Origin: Marinomonas mediterranea MMB-1
Lineage (GTDB): Bacteria; Pseudomonadota; Gammaproteobacteria; Pseudomonadales; Marinomonadaceae
Reading direction: 5' to 3'
DNA length: 64,000 nt
NCBI RefSeq assembly: GCF_000192865.1
Contig: NC_015276.1
Span: 2,604,001-2,668,000, forward strand
Shown: positions 24,546 to 34,388 of the stretch, in pieces
How the letters are laid out: each line of letters opens with the position of its first letter
How positions within the stretch are numbered: position 1 is the stretch's first letter
The notes under the pieces: model-generated
The model's database searches: none
Told to the model about the DNA's origin: nothing
The model's input: the letters and a program-made list of their open reading frames with translations, nothing else
Made by a program: the position numbers and the translations under genes

Positions 24546-25690
24546 GGAACCTGCGAATAAGTCGGCAACATGAGGCAATCTCACCGACTTAAGCCGACCA
24601 AGACTCCTAATCAACCATGAACCAACTCTCCTTCGCAGATACCGAATTCACCAGTAAACGCCGTAAAACCCGCACAGAGCTTTTTCTGGGTCGAATGGAT
24701 GAGTTTTGATTCCGTGGCAAAAACTCGAAGCTCAAATAGAGCCCTTTTACCCGAAAGCAGGTAACGGGCGACGTCCTTACCCGCTTGCGACCATGTTACG
24801 CATTCACTTTATGCAAAACTGGTACAACATGAGTGATCCCGCGATGGAAGATGCTCTGTATGAGATAACCTCTATGCGTTTATTTGCAGGCTTGTCTTTA
24901 GAGGGTGCCATTCCTGATCACATAACCATCATGAACTTCCGTCATTTGCTTGAGAAGCATAAACTTGGTCGTAAGCTCTTTAAAGAAGTGAATAAATGGT
25001 TGTTTGACTCAGGAGTCCACTTCAAGGAAGTGGACCATCGTTGACGCGACGATTATTGAAGCTGCAAGCTCAACCAAAAAAAAAATCGAATGCGCGTGAT
25101 CCTGAAATGCATCAAACCAAAAAGGGAAATCAATGGTTCTTTGGATTAAAAGCACATATTGGTGTCGATGCAAAGCGCGGCTTAGTGCATAGCTTTACTA
25201 CTACACCCGCCAATGATCATGATCTAAACCAAATCCATGACCTCATACATGGCGACGAGTCATTTGTGTCAGCTGACTCAGGCTACCGTGGTGTAGAAAA
25301 ACGAGAGGAAACTAAAAGAAAAAAGCTGGATTGGTTGATTGCTGAAATGCCCAGTAAGATACGAGCTTGGAAGAAACGTCCTCGTATAAATAAGAACCCC
25401 ATCCGAACAGAGTATTTAAAGGCCAGTATCAGAGCCAAAGTCGAGCACCCGTTTAGAATACTATAATGCCAGTTTGGCTTCCGAAAAGTCGCCTACAAAG
25501 GCTTGTCGAAGAATGACAACAAGCTTGCCGTCTTGATACGATCTGCACGGGGTTAGTCCGTCTAGCGTCCCAAACAATGGAAATGACACTCTCAAAATGG
25601 CGTTAAAAGCGCTCGAAATTTATGTTTATAGAACACAAATGCAAAACTTCAACGCTGAGCGACTAATAGACTGAGTTATTCGTAGGCTCC
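24546..25690 (+). mobile_element. IS5-family element, decayed, with CTAG target duplication
   Basis: Terminal inverted repeats are GGAACCTGCGAATAAGTC (left, from 24546) and, read inward from the right end at 25690, GGAGCCTACGAATAACTC, with three differences over 18 bases. CTAG stands directly outside each end (24542-24545 and 25691-25694), which fits IS5-family target duplication. The transposase gene within is broken. These ends are 14-15 of 18 identical to the ends of the MITEs at 38574 and 62308. Confidence 0.85.
24617..25556 (+). pseudogene. IS5-family transposase, frameshifted and with stop codons
   Basis: The frame starts MNQLSFADTEFTSKRRKTR and breaks at about 24703 (MDEF, stop; expected MDELIPW). 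It goes on with PWQKLEAQIEPFYPKAGNGR and LRIHFMQNWYNMSDPAMEDAL to about 25040. A second break comes at the IVDATIIEA region that holds the first catalytic Asp, and a third at a run of nine A bases near 25076-25085. The next part has SADSGYRGVEKRE (second Asp) and RAKVEHPFRIL. A TAA then replaces the lysine expected before CQFGFRKVAYKGLSKNDNK. At least three frameshifts and one nonsense codon make it inactive. Confidence 0.9.
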
Positions 25691-25695
25691 CTAGT

Positions 25696-25716
25696 CCTCC
25701 CCTTGGTAAGGGGAGG
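25696..25716. terminator. Hairpin beside the IS5 remnant
   Basis: CCTCCCCTT and AAGGGGAGG form a 9-bp perfect stem with a 3-base loop. It may terminate transcription of the modF-like gene on the minus strand, although no good T-run follows. Confidence 0.35.
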
Positions 25717-25794
25717 GAATCTGACAATCCGTAGGTGCTATTAAGCCCCCCCTATCTCAAGGCAAGGGAGCATTCGTAAAAGTGAACTTTTAGT

Positions 25795-27255
25795 TCACCC
25801 TTTATTTTTCGTCATGGCGAGGTAGTTTTCAATGCCTTTGATTTTGTCTTCGGCATGGTGGTTTACATAAAGGACGGTGGTTTCTGAGCCTGCGCAGATC
25901 TTTTCAATAAGCGCTAAAACCAGTTGGCGGTTCATGTCGTCTAGTCCAAGGCAAGGTTCATCGAGGATGAGTAACGGTGGGTGTTTTACCATCGCACGGG
26001 CAATGAGAAGTAAACGCTGATCGCCGTAAGAAAGTTTATTGAACGGTTGATCCGCTCGGTCGGTCATACCAAGCAACGCTAGCCATTCGTCTGCGATTTT
26101 TTTCTGTTTATCTGACGGCCGTGAATACATGCCAATACTGTCAAAAAAGCCTGAAATGATCACGTTTCGACAACTAGTACTGACACGGTATTCCCATTGC
26201 AATGAGGTGGAAACATAGCCAATGTACTGCTTAATCTGCCAAATGCTTTCGCCGTTACCGCGCTGAAAACCAAACACAAAGATGTCGTTTACATAGCACT
26301 GTGGGTGATCGCCTGTAATTAGGGATAATATGCCTGTTTTACCACAGCCATTTGGGCCGCTGAGTTGCCAGTGTTTTCCGGGCTCAATCGTCCAATTTAA
26401 CTTATCGACAATCACGGTATCGCTGTATTTGATGCTGATATCAGTGAGCTTTACTAAAGGCTGGCTTGGATCTAACGCGGGCGGTTTTTCGCTCTCATCC
26501 ATCTCGGGGACATCAAGATCCGTCGTTTTAAGGTGCAATAACTGGTAAAGCTCATTATAAGCCACGTCATCTTGTCGATTGACGGTGTATTTCAGTTGTC
26601 CTGCGCTGTCGCCCTGTTTATCCATGTAGGCGATGTGGGTAATAAAGTCTGGCATTTCGTCAAAACGATTTAACACCATGATCATGGGCGTGGTTTCGAT
26701 GATGGATGCCAAATGAGCTTGCAGCATGGCGAGGGTGTCTGCATCTAGCCCATCAAATGGTTCGTCTAGCAGCAGTAGATCAGGTTTGTTCGATAATGCC
26801 CGAATAAGCATTACCTTGCGTGTTTCACCGGTTGATAACTTGCGAAACGCACGATCCATGAGCGAAGTCAGGCCAAATTTTTCCACCAGCTCAGTCGCCA
26901 GTTCTGGGTCTAAACAATCCGTGAAGATCATTTCATGAACGGGTGTTCCTAATGAGATAACATCCATGATGTCGGCATCGTCTTTCTTAAGCTCATTGGC
27001 AATCAATTCTGCCTGAGCTTCGAACGACACGAGCCCAATATTTTTCGGTACTCCTTCGATCTTACCGGACGTAATCTCCCCTACTCCTGCAAGTATCGCA
27101 GCAAGCGCCGATTTACCTGAGCCGTTTGTTCCTGTGATCACCCAATGTTGGCTTGGTTCAATTGTCCAATCAATATTGCATAGCGTAAATTTTTCATCAA
27201 AGTTGACGGTTAGGTTTTCTAGGCGAATGCCGTCTAAGCTATTTTGAGTATCCAT
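25795..27255 (-). CDS. modF: Tandem ABC ATPase ModF (PhrA-like)
   Basis: The 486-aa protein holds two ABC nucleotide-binding domains. Domain 1 has Walker A GTNGSGKSA (about 45-53), signature LSTGETRK and Walker B LLLLDEPFDGLD. Domain 2 has GPNGCGKTG (about 300), a variant signature LSYGDQRLLLIARA and LLILDEPCLGLDD. Motifs such as LSTGETRK, DEPFDGLD and HHAED match E. coli ModF, of similar length (490 aa). No membrane partner is adjacent. ModF is linked to the molybdate regulon in E. coli, but its exact role is unclear. It is followed upstream by a terminator shared with ilvC. Confidence 0.88.
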   Translation of the reverse strand: MDTQNSLDGIRLENLTVNFDEKFTLCNIDWTIEPSQHWVITGTNGSGKSALAAILAGVGEITSGKIEGVPKNIGLVSFEAQAELIANELKKDDADIMDVISLGTPVHEMIFTDCLDPELATELVEKFGLTSLMDRAFRKLSTGETRKVMLIRALSNKPDLLLLDEPFDGLDADTLAMLQAHLASIIETTPMIMVLNRFDEMPDFITHIAYMDKQGDSAGQLKYTVNRQDDVAYNELYQLLHLKTTDLDVPEMDESEKPPALDPSQPLVKLTDISIKYSDTVIVDKLNWTIEPGKHWQLSGPNGCGKTGILSLITGDHPQCYVNDIFVFGFQRGNGESIWQIKQYIGYVSTSLQWEYRVSTSCRNVIISGFFDSIGMYSRPSDKQKKIADEWLALLGMTDRADQPFNKLSYGDQRLLLIARAMVKHPPLLILDEPCLGLDDMNRQLVLALIEKICAGSETTVLYVNHHAEDKIKGIENYLAMTKNKG

Positions 27256-27295
27256 ATCTTACTTACCAAACAAAAAAGTGTGTGAACAGAAACTA

Positions 27296-27327
27296 AAAAG
27301 CCGAGTCAAATTACGACTCGGCTTTTC
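27296..27327 (-). terminator. Rho-independent terminator of ilvC
   Basis: AAAGCCGAGT (27297-27306) pairs with ACTCGGCTTT (27316-27325), and T-runs follow on both strands. It ends ilvC transcription, 28 bp after its stop codon. Confidence 0.9.
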
Positions 27328-27354
27328 TATAGGTATGACTAATGAATCAACCGA

Positions 27355-28827
27355 TTAAACGATTTTCTTCATGTCAGCCATGTGACCACGCAAAACACCA
27401 CCAATTGCTTCAACAGGGTGGCTACGTAGCGCGTCATTTACTTCGATTAGACGAGCGTTGTCTACGCCAGTGTCTTCAAGATCTAGACCTTTACCGATTA
27501 CGTCAGTCTTGATGTCTTTCATGAAGTCACCTAGAAGCGGTAGGCAAGCGTGGTTGTATAGGTAACAACCGTACTCAGCTGTATCAGAGATTGTCGCGTT
27601 CATTTCGTAAAGTTTCTTACGAGCGATTGTGTTCGCGATTAGTGGTGTTTCGTGCAGAGATTCGTAGTATGCAGATTCAGCGATGATACCCGCTGCTGTC
27701 ATCGTTTCGAATGCAAGCTCAACACCTGCTTTAACCATAGCAACCATCAAGATACCGTTGTCGAAGAACTCTTGCTCAGAAATTTCAACATCACCTGCTG
27801 GTGTTTTCTCGAAATTAGTCTCAGCCGTTTCTGCGCGCCAGCCTAGAAGGTTCTTATCATCGTTCGCCCAGTCTTCCATCATAACGCGAGAGAAAGTACC
27901 GTTGATGATGTCATCTTGGTGCTTGTTGTATAGAGGGCGCATGATCACTTTAAGCTCTTCAGAAAGATCAAATGCTTTGATCTTAGCTGGGTTAGAAAGA
28001 CGATCTAGCATGTTAGTCACGCCGCCGTATTTCAATGCTTCTGTTACTGTTTCCCAACCGTACTGGATCAATTTAGATGCGTAACCTGCGTCGATGCCTT
28101 CTTCAACCATTTTGTCGAAGCAAAGGATAGAACCAGTTTGCAACATACCACAAAGGATAGTTTGCTCACCCATAAGGTCAGATTTAACTTCTGCGATGAA
28201 AGAAGACATTAGAACGCCTGCTTTGTGACCGCCAGTACCTACAGCGTAAGCTTTCGCTAGTGCAAGACCTTCGCCTTTAGGATCGTTGTCTTCGTGTACA
28301 GCGATAAGCGTTGGTACACCGAAACCACGAACGTATTCAGCACGTACTTCAGAACCTGGGCACTTAGGAGCAACCATGATTACTGTTAGGTCTTCACGGA
28401 TTTGCATGCCCTCTTCCACGATGTTGAAACCGTGAGAGTAAGATAGGCAAGCGCCTTCTTTCATAAGAGGCATAACCGCTTTAACAACTGGAGTGTGTTG
28501 CTTATCAGGTGTTAGGTTCAATACAACATCAGCTGTTGGGATTAGGTCTTCGTATGTACCAACAACGAAGCCGTTTTCCGTAGCATTTTTCCAAGACTGA
28601 CGTTTTTCAGCGATTGCAGCTTCACGCAAAGCGTAAGATACATCAAGGCCACTGTCACGCAGGTTCAAACCTTGGTTAAGGCCTTGTGCACCACAACCGA
28701 TCACAACCATTTTTTTGCCTTTTAGCGCTTCTACGCCGTCAGCAAATTCAGAGCTGTCCATGAAACGACATTTGCCTAGTTGTTCTAATTGCTCGCGAAG
28801 CGGCAAAGTATTGAAATAGTTAGCCAT
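27355..28827 (-). CDS. ilvC: Ketol-acid reductoisomerase, class II
   Basis: The 490-aa product aligns with E. coli IlvC from the first residue (MANYFNTLPLREQLEQLGKCRFM). It has the NADPH-binding VIGCGAQGLNQGLN motif, the metal-binding region with APKCPGSEVR and EVKSDLMGEQTILCG, and two C-terminal knotted domains as in class II enzymes. It converts 2-acetolactate to 2,3-dihydroxyisovalerate for valine, leucine and isoleucine synthesis. The start at 28827 is chosen over 28836 by match to the family and by a GGAAA site upstream. It is divergent from ilvY, which should activate it with acetolactate as inducer. Confidence 0.97.
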   Translation of the reverse strand: MANYFNTLPLREQLEQLGKCRFMDSSEFADGVEALKGKKMVVIGCGAQGLNQGLNLRDSGLDVSYALREAAIAEKRQSWKNATENGFVVGTYEDLIPTADVVLNLTPDKQHTPVVKAVMPLMKEGACLSYSHGFNIVEEGMQIREDLTVIMVAPKCPGSEVRAEYVRGFGVPTLIAVHEDNDPKGEGLALAKAYAVGTGGHKAGVLMSSFIAEVKSDLMGEQTILCGMLQTGSILCFDKMVEEGIDAGYASKLIQYGWETVTEALKYGGVTNMLDRLSNPAKIKAFDLSEELKVIMRPLYNKHQDDIINGTFSRVMMEDWANDDKNLLGWRAETAETNFEKTPAGDVEISEQEFFDNGILMVAMVKAGVELAFETMTAAGIIAESAYYESLHETPLIANTIARKKLYEMNATISDTAEYGCYLYNHACLPLLGDFMKDIKTDVIGKGLDLEDTGVDNARLIEVNDALRSHPVEAIGGVLRGHMADMKKIV

Positions 28828-28969
28828 GATAAGCATTTCCTAATCTGTTTTAGTGGTATCAGTGATCAAGCCACACTGATATTAAATACGTGTTACAAGG
28901 ACTTTTGGCGGTCAATGTAAACAATAAGCGTTACTTTAATTAATTATCTTTCTTTCGTAAATTGATATA

Positions 28970-29000
28970 TTTGCAATATAACGTCCCATTTTTTGCAATA
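28970..29000. promoter_or_regulatory. Tandem IlvY-type operator candidate
   Basis: TTTGCAATA occurs at 28970-28978 and 28992-29000, 22 bp apart, which is two helical turns. The site lies between divergent ilvC and ilvY, where E. coli has tandem IlvY operators with TTGCAA motifs. Confidence 0.55.
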
Positions 29001-29019
29001 CTGATTTAGAATGGACATT

Positions 29020-29907
29020 ATGAATATAAAATCGATAAAACACTTTTTAGCGTTAGCAGAAACCTTGCATTTTGGTCGAACAAGCGACGAATGCAATATC
29101 AGTATTTCTGCTCTATCCAGAAACATTCGCCAATTGGAAGACGAAGTAGGCGTTGAACTGTTTACGCGTGATAACCGAACCGTAACGCTCACTCAAGAAG
29201 GAAAGAAATTTCTGACATATGCGCGCGATGCTGTTAGTCAATGGCGACTCATTCGACACGAGTTGACCGACAGCTCCGATCAATTGCACGGTGAAATCAG
29301 TATTTATTGTTCGGTTACTGCAAGTTACAGCTTTTTGTTTGAACTGCTTAATCAGTTTCGACAAGTGCACCCTGGTATCGAAATCAAACTCCATACAGGA
29401 GATCCAGATGAAGCCATTGCCCGAATTCTAGATGGCAAGGAAGACATTACCATCGCTGCTCACCCTACTTCCGTCGCTAAAAGCTTAGCGTTTAAACCCA
29501 TTACAATGTCCCCTCTTGTCTTTATCGCCCCCATTGAACAGCACTTACCGACCGTGCCAACCACGCCGCCAGAAACAGCACAACATTGGAGCAAGGTTCC
29601 GATGATTTTGTCAGAAGCAGGCGTATCAAGAAACAGCATTGATCAATGGTTTCGTAAGCAAGACATCTCCCCTACGATTTATGCGCAGGTTGCCGGTAAT
29701 GAAGCCATTGTTAGTATGGTGAGTTTGGGGTTTGGCGTGGGCGTTGTGCCAAAAATCGTGTTGGACAACAGTCCATTAAAAGACCGCGTGCAAGTGTGGA
29801 ACGTTCAACCAGAACTCGCGCCGTACGACATTGGTTTATTCACCCTAAATAAAAGCCTCGAGAACCCAATGGTAGAAGCCTTTTGGAGTTTGATGACAAG
29901 TAAATAG
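29020..29907 (+). CDS. ilvY: LysR-family activator IlvY
   Basis: The protein matches E. coli IlvY throughout: winged helix with LALAETLHFGRTSDE and LFTRDNRTVTLTQEGKKF, effector domain with IYCSVTASYSFLFELL and EIKLHTGDPDEA, and the C-terminal NEAIVSMVSLGFGVGVVP. It activates ilvC in response to acetolactate or acetohydroxybutyrate. The ATG at 29020 gives the family-like start MNIKSIKHFLALAE; an ATG at 29011 is also open, and neither has a strong ribosome site. It is divergent from ilvC with a 192-bp control region. Confidence 0.93.
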   Translation: MNIKSIKHFLALAETLHFGRTSDECNISISALSRNIRQLEDEVGVELFTRDNRTVTLTQEGKKFLTYARDAVSQWRLIRHELTDSSDQLHGEISIYCSVTASYSFLFELLNQFRQVHPGIEIKLHTGDPDEAIARILDGKEDITIAAHPTSVAKSLAFKPITMSPLVFIAPIEQHLPTVPTTPPETAQHWSKVPMILSEAGVSRNSIDQWFRKQDISPTIYAQVAGNEAIVSMVSLGFGVGVVPKIVLDNSPLKDRVQVWNVQPELAPYDIGLFTLNKSLENPMVEAFWSLMTSK

Positions 29908-29950
29908 TGTCCAATTTACTTGTCATCGCTTTAAGTGTGAGCGAACAACG

Positions 29951-31564
29951 CTAGAGTTTAAAGAAGCTAAGCTGCTGCTGTACGTCGACGCTGTTTTCTG
30001 CCATATCTAGACCGGAGCTTTTCGCGATTTCAGCATTGTGCTGTGTCAAATCGCGAACAGAGTGCATTTTTCTATTAATGTCTTCTGACACGGAGATCTG
30101 TTCCGCTGCGGACGACGCAATCTGCTGAGTTTGGTCAGAAATGCCTTCAATACGCTCCAGTATATTGCTCGTTAGTTCATTGCCTTGCGCAACTTGATCG
30201 TGAGAGGACTCAACGAGCACTAGGCTACTGTCCATTTGGCTAACCGCTCGATTGCTGGCGTTGTTTAGCTTCAGTAGCAGTGCTTCTATTTCATTTACAC
30301 TGTCTTGGGAACGTTGAGCCAAGCCTCTTACCTCGTCAGCGACGACCGCAAAACCCCGTCCACTTTCCCCTGCACGCGCCGCTTCAATTGCGGCATTTAG
30401 CGCAAGCAGATTGGTTTGTTCTGCAATGCCTCGTATAACACCCAGAATAGTTTCAATATTATTGGTTTCGTTACGCAGTTCACTGACAACGCCGTTGGTT
30501 TCCTTCAAAGCAGCAACCAATTCATTAATGGCATCCAGCGTGTTATGAGCGGTTGATAGACTGGTTTGAGCTACCTTCCGAATTTCATTGGCGGCTTCCG
30601 CAGACTGCTGTGTATTGTCAGAAATGGTGTGGTTATTGGCTGACATCTGATCAAGAGCAACAACAACTTGTTCAGTGTTCTCCATAATTTCCAGTGAGCA
30701 CTCCGCAACATCGTTGTTGGCCTTAAGTACACCTTGGCTGTTTTCATTAACAGTGTTAACCGAACTCAACACATTATCGATCACCGTTCGCAGATTTTGG
30801 GTTGTGGTGTTGATCGCACCGCCCAAGTCCGAGATTTCGTCGTGTCCAGCGATCGAAATAGGCTTATTCAAATACCCTTCTGCCATGCTTTGAGCAGCGC
30901 TTCGAACAGTACGAATCCCGTTAACAATGTTGTTGGAAATGATGTAGCCCAGCGTTAACGAGACGGCCAAAGCTATTAGGATGGCACCCCAGAAGTTAAA
31001 TTCTATTTCCGTTACAAGCGTTTCGCTTGCCTGTTTGGCTTTTAGAACCTCTGAATTATTTTGTTTCGTCAAATCAGAGAAGTGCTCCATGAGTTTATTG
31101 TAAGACGTGATAAACGCAGAAAACACTGAAAACGGTGCTTTGTTGTCATCGGCATCTTGCATCGCTTTGACAAAATCTCGCGTCCTACCTTCAAAATCGT
31201 CGGTTAGATCTTGCAGTTTTCTCAGCGCGTTTGCTTCACCATTGAAGCCTTCGTTTAAGTTTGAAAATAGTTCGGGCGTGTTCTTATAGCCCTCTGATAT
31301 GGCGTCTAAATACGGTGGGATTTGCTTATCTAAAGACAATAAATAGGCAATTTGCAGACCTCTCACATTAAGCATAATGCTTACTTGAGCTTCTTTAATG
31401 CGCTCTAAGTTTAATGAAGTCGCGTGATTTTCATTATAAAAGCGGTTGAAGCTGTCGACCAACTCGGTACTTTTAGACTTCATTACGCTTAATGCGACTA
31501 AGAACACAATAATGATGGAACTGACAAGTGCAATAAACTTTGCTCTCATTGATAGATTATTCAT
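29951..31564 (-). CDS. Methyl-accepting chemotaxis protein
   Basis: The product (about 537 aa) has TM1 at about residues 6-26, a helical periplasmic ligand domain of four-helix-bundle type to about 185, TM2 at about 190-212, HAMP, and a signalling domain with the hairpin tip GIAEQTNLLALNAAIEAARAGE in the usual place (listed here in part: EQTNLLALNAAIEAARAGE). The sensor region has the MCP_signal-proximal pattern NVRGLQIAYLLSLDKQ seen in small-ligand chemoreceptors. The ligand is unknown. I chose the ATG at 31564, which has GGA upstream. No che genes are adjacent. Confidence 0.88.
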   Translation of the reverse strand: MNNLSMRAKFIALVSSIIIVFLVALSVMKSKSTELVDSFNRFYNENHATSLNLERIKEAQVSIMLNVRGLQIAYLLSLDKQIPPYLDAISEGYKNTPELFSNLNEGFNGEANALRKLQDLTDDFEGRTRDFVKAMQDADDNKAPFSVFSAFITSYNKLMEHFSDLTKQNNSEVLKAKQASETLVTEIEFNFWGAILIALAVSLTLGYIISNNIVNGIRTVRSAAQSMAEGYLNKPISIAGHDEISDLGGAINTTTQNLRTVIDNVLSSVNTVNENSQGVLKANNDVAECSLEIMENTEQVVVALDQMSANNHTISDNTQQSAEAANEIRKVAQTSLSTAHNTLDAINELVAALKETNGVVSELRNETNNIETILGVIRGIAEQTNLLALNAAIEAARAGESGRGFAVVADEVRGLAQRSQDSVNEIEALLLKLNNASNRAVSQMDSSLVLVESSHDQVAQGNELTSNILERIEGISDQTQQIASSAAEQISVSEDINRKMHSVRDLTQHNAEIAKSSGLDMAENSVDVQQQLSFFKL

Positions 31565-31950
31565 GTTAATCCTTTTTTTATACGCCCAAGAGGGGCTTTT
31601 TTCATCCAATTAAGTAGAAGCGGTGGCGTTTTAGAGGACGTTTCAGGTCAAACAAGCCAAGTTCGTTCTCCTTATTATGCAACATGAACATCTTCCAATC
31701 TTGCTTCTAAGTACATATTCTAGTTAATATTTTCTAAAATAAGCTCATTTGCTTATTTTCTCACAATTAGCAAAAAAATAGGACTAAAGAGAAGCTATCT
31801 ACATTTGCAACCACCTTTTAGGCAATTGCTTGCTTACAAAAACAAAAAAGCCCAATAACACTAAAAAGTTCGGCAAAAGCCCAGAGAATTCAAGGCAACA
31901 AGCGCCCTCCATTATTGAGAATATTGACTAGAACGCCAACAAGGAAAACG

Positions 31951-31983
31951 CTGAGGTTCATACAACTTATTCGTACCTTCCTT
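31951..31983 (-). repeat. Solo MITE end (relic)
   Basis: On the minus strand this reads AAGGAAGGTACGAATAAGT and then TATGAA and TCAG, matching the first 30 or so bases of the MITE copy at 38574. The rest of the element is not recognisable here. Confidence 0.65.
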
Positions 31984-32258
31984 AAAATATTTCATGCTTT
32001 TTATAGATAAAAGCGCCATTAAATATTTTTCATAAATAATTTATTAAATATTCTAAAAATTACTCTTTCACTATTGCGGAGAGGTAGGTGAAGAAAGTAA
32101 GCAGTGCATTTGCGCTCATGATCCTCAACGAGACCAATAATGGGTTCGTGTAACGCCGTGTAATTTTCAATGTCGGTCAAATCTTATAGTCTTACTGACA
32201 GTCCATTTGTTTACAGAACCCCTTTGTTTTCAGGACCGCTTTGCTTTCAGAAACTTAG

Positions 32259-32298
32259 GTAAGACCGTGTAAATCGCGTTATACACACACGGTCTTAC
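32259..32298. promoter_or_regulatory. 12-bp inverted repeat upstream of the LodA-like gene
   Basis: GTAAGACCGTGT (32259-32270) and ACACGGTCTTAC (32287-32298) form a perfect 12-bp inverted repeat with a 16-base loop, 50 bases upstream of the LodA-like start. No T-run follows, so it is more likely an operator or mRNA leader structure than a terminator. The 18 bases CACACGGTCTTACTCAAT (32286-32303) recur inside the reductase gene at 40356-40373. Confidence 0.5.
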
Positions 32299-32347
32299 TC
32301 AATTTTTCGCAGTGTTTTTTCACCTTAAGTACTTTAAAGGACGCGAT

Positions 32348-34369
32348 ATGGAAACGACTTCTTCCAAACCCAATACAAAAGACATCGATACCCACATTGT
32401 CAGAGCAGCAATTCATCCAGGGATCGGGGTGGCACGAGTCGGCAACGCCAAAGACGACTTTTTTATCGGTCCCGAAGTCAGCACACCCGCTTCTGCACCG
32501 CAAAATTTCTATCGCACGCCTGAAGGAGAGTTAAAGCGACAAGCCGCTCGCTTTCGCATCTTCGGCTACAACAAAAACGGCGATGTTGTTAAGGAAATCA
32601 CGCCCGATGATGCGACAATAAACTGGACAGTAGAAGTCGCAAATGCGAAGGCTAACTGGTTCCATTTTATTACAGCAATGGACATCCCTGAAACAAAAGA
32701 CCTTGTCGTTAAACCTCGGAACCCAACGGTTAAAGGCTCGGATAGAGAACAACTTGTTATCGCGCCCGCTCCCGTCACGATTTCGGGCCAATCAACAAAG
32801 GGAAACGACTACCAGTTTAATGGCACGTTCAACAGCGATGTAAAGAATGCAACAGACGTCAACGTTTACCTTGGTGAACTGCAAACCGACGAACAAGGGC
32901 GCCTGCTATTTTTAGGGGGTCACGGCTTATCTGACTCCCCTTCTGGGAAACCACCCTACGATCCAGAAAACGGTGATTCCTTTAATAATGCCGCGGATTG
33001 GTACGACGATATGTCAGACGGCCCTGTGGACGCATCGGTCATAATCGATGGCAAAGACATTCCTGTAGAAGGCGCATGGGTAGTTTGCACCCCGCCTAAT
33101 TATGCTCCAGATATTGTAAGCTGGCGCACCATGTACGACTTAATGGTGGACGTTTATGTCGACAATGGCTGGATGCCCGTGCCTGAAACCACGTCTTTTA
33201 CGAACGACGTACTACCACAACTAAAACGGCTGTCTAACTTACAGTGGGTCAATAAAGGTTTCGCTGCGATGTTCGGTAGCGGTGCACAAATGAATTTTGA
33301 CGACGACACCTTAATCGCTAAGCTTTCCAAAAAACCGTCGTTAATCAACCCTGATATAGACTCGTTTGGCGAGCTTCGCAATCTCCTTTTGAACAGCTTC
33401 CGACCCAATCAAGTAGAATTCAATGACCCTCGATTGTGGCCATGGTTGTACGGAGACGATTTTGGTGGCAATTTGTTTCAGAGCTCACCTAATACGATGC
33501 TCGCATTGCCAGCGTTGCAGCAGCTTCATTTACAACGTTGGGCAAAAGGTCAGTTCATCGACGACTGGGACCCAAAGGCCACTCAAGCCACCTCTATAGA
33601 CGATTTGGAGCTCGAACAACAACCTCACGAGTTAGACAAAGCAGCAATGCACTTTTGTCTTGCCGATGCGTTCCACCCGGGGTGTGAAATGACGTGGCCA
33701 ATGCGACATCCTGGCATGTATTCCGCGCCTTTTAGAATTCGTCGAAGTCACCAAAAAGAAAAAGCGGATAAATGGGGCGACAGCCTAAATCAACAACAAG
33801 CGCTCTCGTTAACGGGTCCTTTGCACGCGCAACCTCCTGGCGGCCTTACACGCTGGATGGGGTTACCTTGGCAAGGAGACACCGCCTATTGCCGAGCAGG
33901 TTATGACATCGAGTATGATCAGTTTCAACCAAGCTTTTGGCCTGCACGCGTTCCAAATACCATTTTAAGCGAAAAAGACTATGAGCTTGTGATGGACAAA
34001 AACATTGATCGCGATGCACGCTATGCGGTGTTTAGCCGCCGCGTTAGTTGGAATCGTTTTATTGATAAGCCGCTCGACAATGGCGATAAACCGAGTATCG
34101 CGCAAGTAATGGATAGGATGATCGCAGATTTCAGTGCGCAAGGTATAATAGAAGCTCGCCCCGGATTTAAGGACGACCCAGACTTCCCTGACGTCATTTA
34201 CGTTGAAAACAATGGCTACTCAGAAAGCGACGCTAAGACACTATTACAAGCCGCTGCCACTCTGACAAAAGGAAGCCGAGCTCACAAATTGGACGAGGCT
34301 GGATGGGCAAGCGAAGAGCAGCTGCAAGACGCAGTAAAACTTCGCCAACGAAAACCAACAAAACGTTAG
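32348..34369 (+). CDS. LodA-like amino-acid oxidase with CTQ cofactor
   Basis: The 673-aa protein belongs to the LodA/GoxA quinoprotein family, which oxidises free amino acids (lysine epsilon-amino in LodA, glycine in GoxA) and releases hydrogen peroxide. The N-terminus has the family motif IHPGIGVARVGNA. The likely cysteine of the cysteine tryptophylquinone is Cys446 in FHPGCEMTW, and the partner Trp is probably Trp508 in GLPWQGDTAYC; spacing is close to that in LodA (65 residues). Its length is nearer to GoxA than to LodA. The ATG at 32348 has AAAGGA upstream. The gene is followed 19 bp later by its LodB-like maturation enzyme. Substrate cannot be told from sequence. Confidence 0.9.
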   Translation: METTSSKPNTKDIDTHIVRAAIHPGIGVARVGNAKDDFFIGPEVSTPASAPQNFYRTPEGELKRQAARFRIFGYNKNGDVVKEITPDDATINWTVEVANAKANWFHFITAMDIPETKDLVVKPRNPTVKGSDREQLVIAPAPVTISGQSTKGNDYQFNGTFNSDVKNATDVNVYLGELQTDEQGRLLFLGGHGLSDSPSGKPPYDPENGDSFNNAADWYDDMSDGPVDASVIIDGKDIPVEGAWVVCTPPNYAPDIVSWRTMYDLMVDVYVDNGWMPVPETTSFTNDVLPQLKRLSNLQWVNKGFAAMFGSGAQMNFDDDTLIAKLSKKPSLINPDIDSFGELRNLLLNSFRPNQVEFNDPRLWPWLYGDDFGGNLFQSSPNTMLALPALQQLHLQRWAKGQFIDDWDPKATQATSIDDLELEQQPHELDKAAMHFCLADAFHPGCEMTWPMRHPGMYSAPFRIRRSHQKEKADKWGDSLNQQQALSLTGPLHAQPPGGLTRWMGLPWQGDTAYCRAGYDIEYDQFQPSFWPARVPNTILSEKDYELVMDKNIDRDARYAVFSRRVSWNRFIDKPLDNGDKPSIAQVMDRMIADFSAQGIIEARPGFKDDPDFPDVIYVENNGYSESDAKTLLQAAATLTKGSRAHKLDEAGWASEEQLQDAVKLRQRKPTKR

Positions 34370-34388
34370 GAACAACCTACTCGACAAT

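Larger units (their letters stand above)
31565..32347. other. Long non-coding stretch before the LodA-like gene
   Basis: About 780 bases without a supported gene, AT-rich. It holds one end of a MITE-type element (31951-31983), a 12-bp perfect hairpin (32259-32298) and probably the promoters of the chemoreceptor and the LodA-like operon. No RNA gene is evident. Confidence 0.6.

Noticed and set aside
32531..33408. Several minus-strand frames inside the LodA-like gene
   Set aside because: Shadows of a well-supported coding frame; no family match.
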